A DNA stretch of 64,000 nucleotides from Psychrobacter sp. JCM 18900 (GTDB taxonomy: Bacteria > Pseudomonadota > Gammaproteobacteria > Pseudomonadales > Moraxellaceae), in NCBI RefSeq assembly GCF_904846625.1, contig NZ_CAJHBL010000001.1, positions 434,001-498,000 on the forward strand, read 5' to 3'. Each line of letters opens with the position of its first letter. Position 1 is the first letter of the stretch. Shown one piece after another: positions 62,962 to 64,000 of the stretch. The notes below the pieces were generated by a model. It saw nothing but the letters and a program-made list of their open reading frames with translations, was not told where the DNA came from and made no database searches. Position numbers and translations under genes: made by a program.

Positions 62962-64000
62962 ATGAGTACAACCCCACTTGCCCTACTATCGGTCTCCGAT
63001 AAGTCTAATATCGTCGAGTTTGCTCAAGGCCTTCTCAAAGCAGGTTTTGGTTTATTATCTACTGGCGGTACTTATCGTCTGCTCACAGAAAACAACGTCG
63101 ACGTGACTGAAGTATCAGATTACACAGGCTTTCCTGAAATGATGGATGGCCGTGTTAAAACGCTGCATCCTAAGATTCATGGTGGCATCCTAGGACGCCG
63201 CGGTACAGATGATGCAGTTATGAGTGATCATTCGATCGAACGTATCGACTTGGTCGTCGTGAACTTATATCCGTTTGCTGAAACGATCGCACGTGCTGAC
63301 GTAACTATGAACGACGCTATCGAAAACATCGATATTGGTGGCCCTACCATGGTACGTTCAGCGGCGAAAAACCACGCTCATGTGGGTATCGTCACTGATC
63401 CAGCTGATTATGACCGTGTACTTAACGCCTTAGACGGTGGCACTGAGCTGACAACTGCTTTACGTTACGATTTGGCAGTGAAGGCGTTTGAGCATACTGC
63501 GCAGTACGATGGTATGATTGCCAACTTCTTAGGTAGCCGTGTCAACGAAACTCAAGAACCAGAAAACTTCCCACGTACATTCAATGTGCAGCTTGAAAAA
63601 GCACAAGACCTACGCTATGGCGAAAACCCGCATCAAAACGCGGCTTTCTATACTGAAAACCAGCCTTTAAAAAGCAAACAAGCCTCAATCGCAACGGCTA
63701 AGCAATTACAAGGCAAAGCATTGTCTTATAACAACATCGCTGATACCGATGCTGCGCTTGAGTGCGTTAAAGCTTTCAGCGCGCCTGCTTGCGTTATCGT
63801 TAAGCATGCCAACCCTTGCGGTGTCGCGGTTGATAATGACCAAATAGCGGCTTATCGTACTGCTTTTAGCACTGATCCTGAATCATCTTTTGGCGGTATC
63901 ATCGCATTCAACCGTCCGTTGACGCTTGCTGCTGCAAAAGCCATTATCGACAATCAGTTCGTAGAAGTAATCATTGCACCTAGTATCGAAGACGGTGTAC
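62962..64000 (+). CDS. purH: Bifunctional AICAR formyltransferase / IMP cyclohydrolase (partial, C-terminus beyond window)
   Basis: Last two steps of purine synthesis. About 346 residues lie in the window; the full protein has about 520. It starts [20 protein letters not shown], then [35 protein letters not shown] (cyclohydrolase motifs), and [12 protein letters not shown] and [15 protein letters not shown] (formyltransferase part, with the Lys-His). The ATG overlaps the stop of a five-codon frame (MENFL, 62,948-62,965); the poor ribosome site (only AAAATTT) suggests that this tiny frame may re-initiate ribosomes. The leader of about 15 bases after the terminator should carry purH regulation. 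Confidence 0.96.
   Translation, partial: MSTTPLALLSVSDKSNIVEFAQGLLKAGFGLLSTGGTYRLLTENNVDVTEVSDYTGFPEMMDGRVKTLHPKIHGGILGRRGTDDAVMSDHSIERIDLVVVNLYPFAETIARADVTMNDAIENIDIGGPTMVRSAAKNHAHVGIVTDPADYDRVLNALDGGTELTTALRYDLAVKAFEHTAQYDGMIANFLGSRVNETQEPENFPRTFNVQLEKAQDLRYGENPHQNAAFYTENQPLKSKQASIATAKQLQGKALSYNNIADTDAALECVKAFSAPACVIVKHANPCGVAVDNDQIAAYRTAFSTDPESSFGGIIAFNRPLTLAAAKAIIDNQFVEVIIAPSIEDGV

Noticed and set aside
1..64000. CRISPR array or complete tRNA gene
   Set aside because: No regularly spaced identical repeats of 24-40 bases and no full cloverleaf was found; only the tRNA-like 3' fragment at 20,915 and tmRNA were seen.

Overview
The window looks like a chromosomal segment of a gammaproteobacterium of the Moraxellaceae, most probably Psychrobacter. 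This is inferred from overall protein character, the tmRNA tag ANDETYALAA, the prmA / DUF3426-type protein / fis / purH gene order, and the moderate, rather AT-rich base composition. The right half (about 31-64 kb) is ordinary chromosome. The left half (about 1-30 kb) is accessory: phage defence, gene fragments, a small mobile island, a pilus operon and an integrase relic beside the tmRNA gene.

Left accessory part. Positions 1-10,047 hold a type 1 BREX phage-defence operon on the minus strand, read right to left as brxA, brxB, brxC, pglX and pglZ. pglZ runs off the left edge, so brxL would be expected just outside. From 10.25 to 10.72 kb there is a gene graveyard: an IS3-type orfA fragment, a Sel1-repeat tail and a possible HTH fragment. 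It is followed by a cluster of AGTCTTTT inverted repeats and three unrecognised exported proteins (11.27-12.98 kb). From 13.06 to 18.94 kb lies a compact minus-strand mobile-element module: an AlpA-type regulator, an unknown gene, a putative recombination-directionality-type protein, a YqaJ/lambda-exonuclease-like nuclease, a DUF932 protein, a zinc-ribbon membrane peptide and an inovirus Gp2/YfjJ-type protein. Most are single genes with their own intrinsic terminators, and some share an upstream motif. An orphan gene (19.64-20.71 kb) preceded by a 20-bp inverted repeat follows. Then come a tRNA-Leu-like 3' end fragment and a decayed second alpA copy. This region is the best candidate for a poorly described element.

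Middle part. At 22.18-26.88 kb is a four-gene archaic (Csu-like) chaperone-usher pilus operon. It is followed by an AlkK-type acyl-CoA ligase with a repeated palindromic operator, a stand-alone BLUF blue-light sensor, a decayed tyrosine recombinase, and ssrA (tmRNA).

Right part, core genes. An alpha/beta-hydrolase, a glycerophosphodiester phosphodiesterase lipoprotein and the CreB/CreC two-component pair come first. Next are aroC, prmB, an L,D-transpeptidase, a DUF389 membrane protein, a YkvI-type transporter, alaS, lysC, csrA, a HopJ-family protein, a YeaC-family protein, nadK, a Bax-inhibitor-1 family protein and a CcoI-type copper ATPase. Then mrcB with an adjacent TPR lipoprotein (LpoP-like activator candidate), prmA, a DUF3426 zinc-ribbon protein, fis and the start of purH. 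A MITE-like element lies downstream of creC, and a 17-bp tandem triplication straddles the mrcB stop codon.

All calls come from reading the sequence and recalled family knowledge; no database search was run.
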